A stretch of DNA of 64,000 bases from Bifidobacterium eulemuris. GTDB taxonomy: Bacteria > Actinomycetota > Actinomycetes > Actinomycetales > Bifidobacteriaceae. The stretch lies in the NCBI RefSeq assembly GCF_014898155.1, contig NZ_CP062938.1:2418001-2482000 (forward strand), written 5' to 3'. This document shows, piece after piece, positions 63,330 through 64,000 of this stretch. Positions within the stretch are counted from its first letter, which is position 1, and every line of letters begins with the position of its first letter. The notes beneath the pieces were generated by a model. It was not told where the DNA came from. It did no database searches and saw only the letters and a program-made list of their open reading frames with translations. The position numbers and the translations under genes are program-made.

Positions 63330-63431
63330 ATAATGGTGTCGACACGCCGATTGAGGCGATGCGACATATTTTTATAGGTGTCTTTTTGTTGAAAATACTC
63401 TATTTATCAGGTTTTCTACAATAGAGTCGTC

Positions 63432-63469
63432 TTAGTTAGTTTGACCATTTAATCAAATGGTGTTATCGT
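63432..63469 (+). promoter_or_regulatory. Promoter of the sugar-binding protein gene with a xylA-like operator
   Basis: TTGACC at 63441-63446 and TATCGT at 63464-63469 are 17 nt apart. The -35 is embedded in TTAGTTAGTTTGACCATTTA, which matches in reverse the motif at the xylA promoter. The transcript would have a leader of about 210 nt. Confidence 0.55.
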
Positions 63470-63631
63470 AAGTATCGACGAAAAAAAGTCAAAGTTTTCG
63501 ATAAGATATATTGAACGAGTTCGAAGGAGAACTACTGAAAATCATGTGTCGCAAGCCAGAGAAGGCGATGGCACATATTTCGAAAAGCTGTTTCAGATGC
63601 GGCTTCTTCGTGTGATGTGAAATACATCTGT

Positions 63632-63643
63632 CGAAAACTTTCG
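63632..63643 (+). promoter_or_regulatory. Candidate LacI operator in the transporter leader
   Basis: CGAAAACTTTCG is an imperfect palindrome (CGAAA-AC-TTTCG), 47 nt before the binding-protein start and downstream of the promoter at 63441, a position suited to a roadblock repressor. Confidence 0.5.
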
Positions 63644-63690
63644 TTGTGGATACGTGGGTGTCTACAGCGAAACCGGTAAGGAGAATGCAT

Positions 63691-64000
63691 ATGAAGCTCA
63701 AGTCCATTGCCGCTGCGGCTCTTGCTGTGACGACGCTGGTAAGCGTCGCCGCCTGCGGCAGCGCATCCGATACGAACGCCGACGGTCAAGTCGAAATCGT
63801 GATGTGGCATAATTCGACCACAGGCGATGGCAAGCAGTTCTGGGAGGACGCCGCTGCGGCCTTCGAGGAGGAGAATCCTAACGTCACCATCAAAATCGAA
63901 GCCATCCAGAATGAGGATATGGACGGCAAGCTGCAAACCGCTTTGCAGGATCCCGACTCCGCTCCCGATATCTTCCTCGCCCGCGGCGGGCAGAAGCTTC
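63691..64000 (+). CDS. Sugar ABC transporter substrate-binding lipoprotein, 5' end
   Basis: The first 103 codons are present; the gene continues past the window. The product starts MKLKSIAAAALAVTTLVSVA followed by ACGS, a lipoprotein signal peptide with the lipidated Cys22. After it come VEIVMWHNSTTGDGKQF and SAPDIFLARGG, typical of extracellular solute-binding protein family 1. AAGGAG lies 7 nt before the ATG at 63691. With xylA, GH43 and a LacI regulator beside it, the ligand is probably a xylo- or arabinoxylo-oligosaccharide; this is inferred from context. Confidence 0.9.
   Translation, partial: MKLKSIAAAALAVTTLVSVAACGSASDTNADGQVEIVMWHNSTTGDGKQFWEDAAAAFEEENPNVTIKIEAIQNEDMDGKLQTALQDPDSAPDIFLARGGQKL

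Overview
The window is a high-G+C chromosomal segment of a Bifidobacterium (Actinomycetota). This rests on the conserved genes (a 1187-residue RpoB starting at TTG, an EttA-type ABC-F protein, RNase J next to dapB/dapA, an AdnAB-type helicase-nuclease pair), on the five-gene kinase / fibronectin-III / MoxR / DUF58 / transglutaminase cluster known in bifidobacteria as the PFNA cluster, and on frequent GTG/TTG starts with 4-bp ATGA gene overlaps. I do not assign a species. No rRNA, tRNA, CRISPR array, transposase or phage gene was seen.

Layout. 1-3135: the 3' end of a UPF0210 protein, trmL (minus) divergent from mutY, and a Lys/Arg-rich single-pass membrane protein. 3466-11134: rpoB-rpoC. 11079-23166 (all minus): the PFNA-type operon in the order Ser/Thr kinase, 1980-residue Ig-like/FN3 surface protein, MoxR ATPase, DUF58 protein, transglutaminase-like membrane protein; its last gene runs convergently into the end of rpoC. 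23306-31539: adnA-adnB helicase-nuclease pair. 31667-42725: an MFS transporter, dapB, dapA, rnj, pepN, an AI-2E family permease and a membrane glycosyltransferase. 43052-53441: an ABC exporter pair, a PBP4-type D,D-carboxypeptidase, tilS, hpt, ftsH, a degenerate folK-like gene, a DUF3180 protein and, on the other strand, tesB. 53810-58680: ettA (minus), a DEAD-box RNA helicase and an unknown gene. 58816-64000: a pentose locus with xylA, an intracellular GH43 glycosidase, a LacI repressor (minus) and the 5' end of a sugar-binding lipoprotein of an ABC importer.

How the genes fit together. The PFNA operon looks like an envelope signalling or surface-display module: a membrane kinase, a huge anchored adhesin-like protein and a MoxR/DUF58/TGase assembly trio. 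In this copy the transglutaminase domain has lost all three residues of the Cys-His-Asp triad. The hpt-ftsH-(fol)-DUF3180 block is the usual actinobacterial folate locus with folE, folP and folB missing and a folK homologue lacking its catalytic loop. The last 6 kb form a coherent pentose-oligosaccharide unit: import by the binding protein, hydrolysis by cytoplasmic GH43, isomerisation by XylA. Two operator-like motifs occur there, a CGAAA/TTTCG palindrome near lacI and a CAAACTAA-containing motif shared by the xylA and binding-protein promoters.

Non-coding structure is rich: a dispersed inverted-repeat family (four copies in the first 34 kb, one intruding at the 5' side of mutY), a second extragenic repeat family after the glycosyltransferase and xylA, a perfect 29-bp inverted repeat between dapB and dapA, several hairpin terminators, and many short in-frame tandem repeats in protein linkers.
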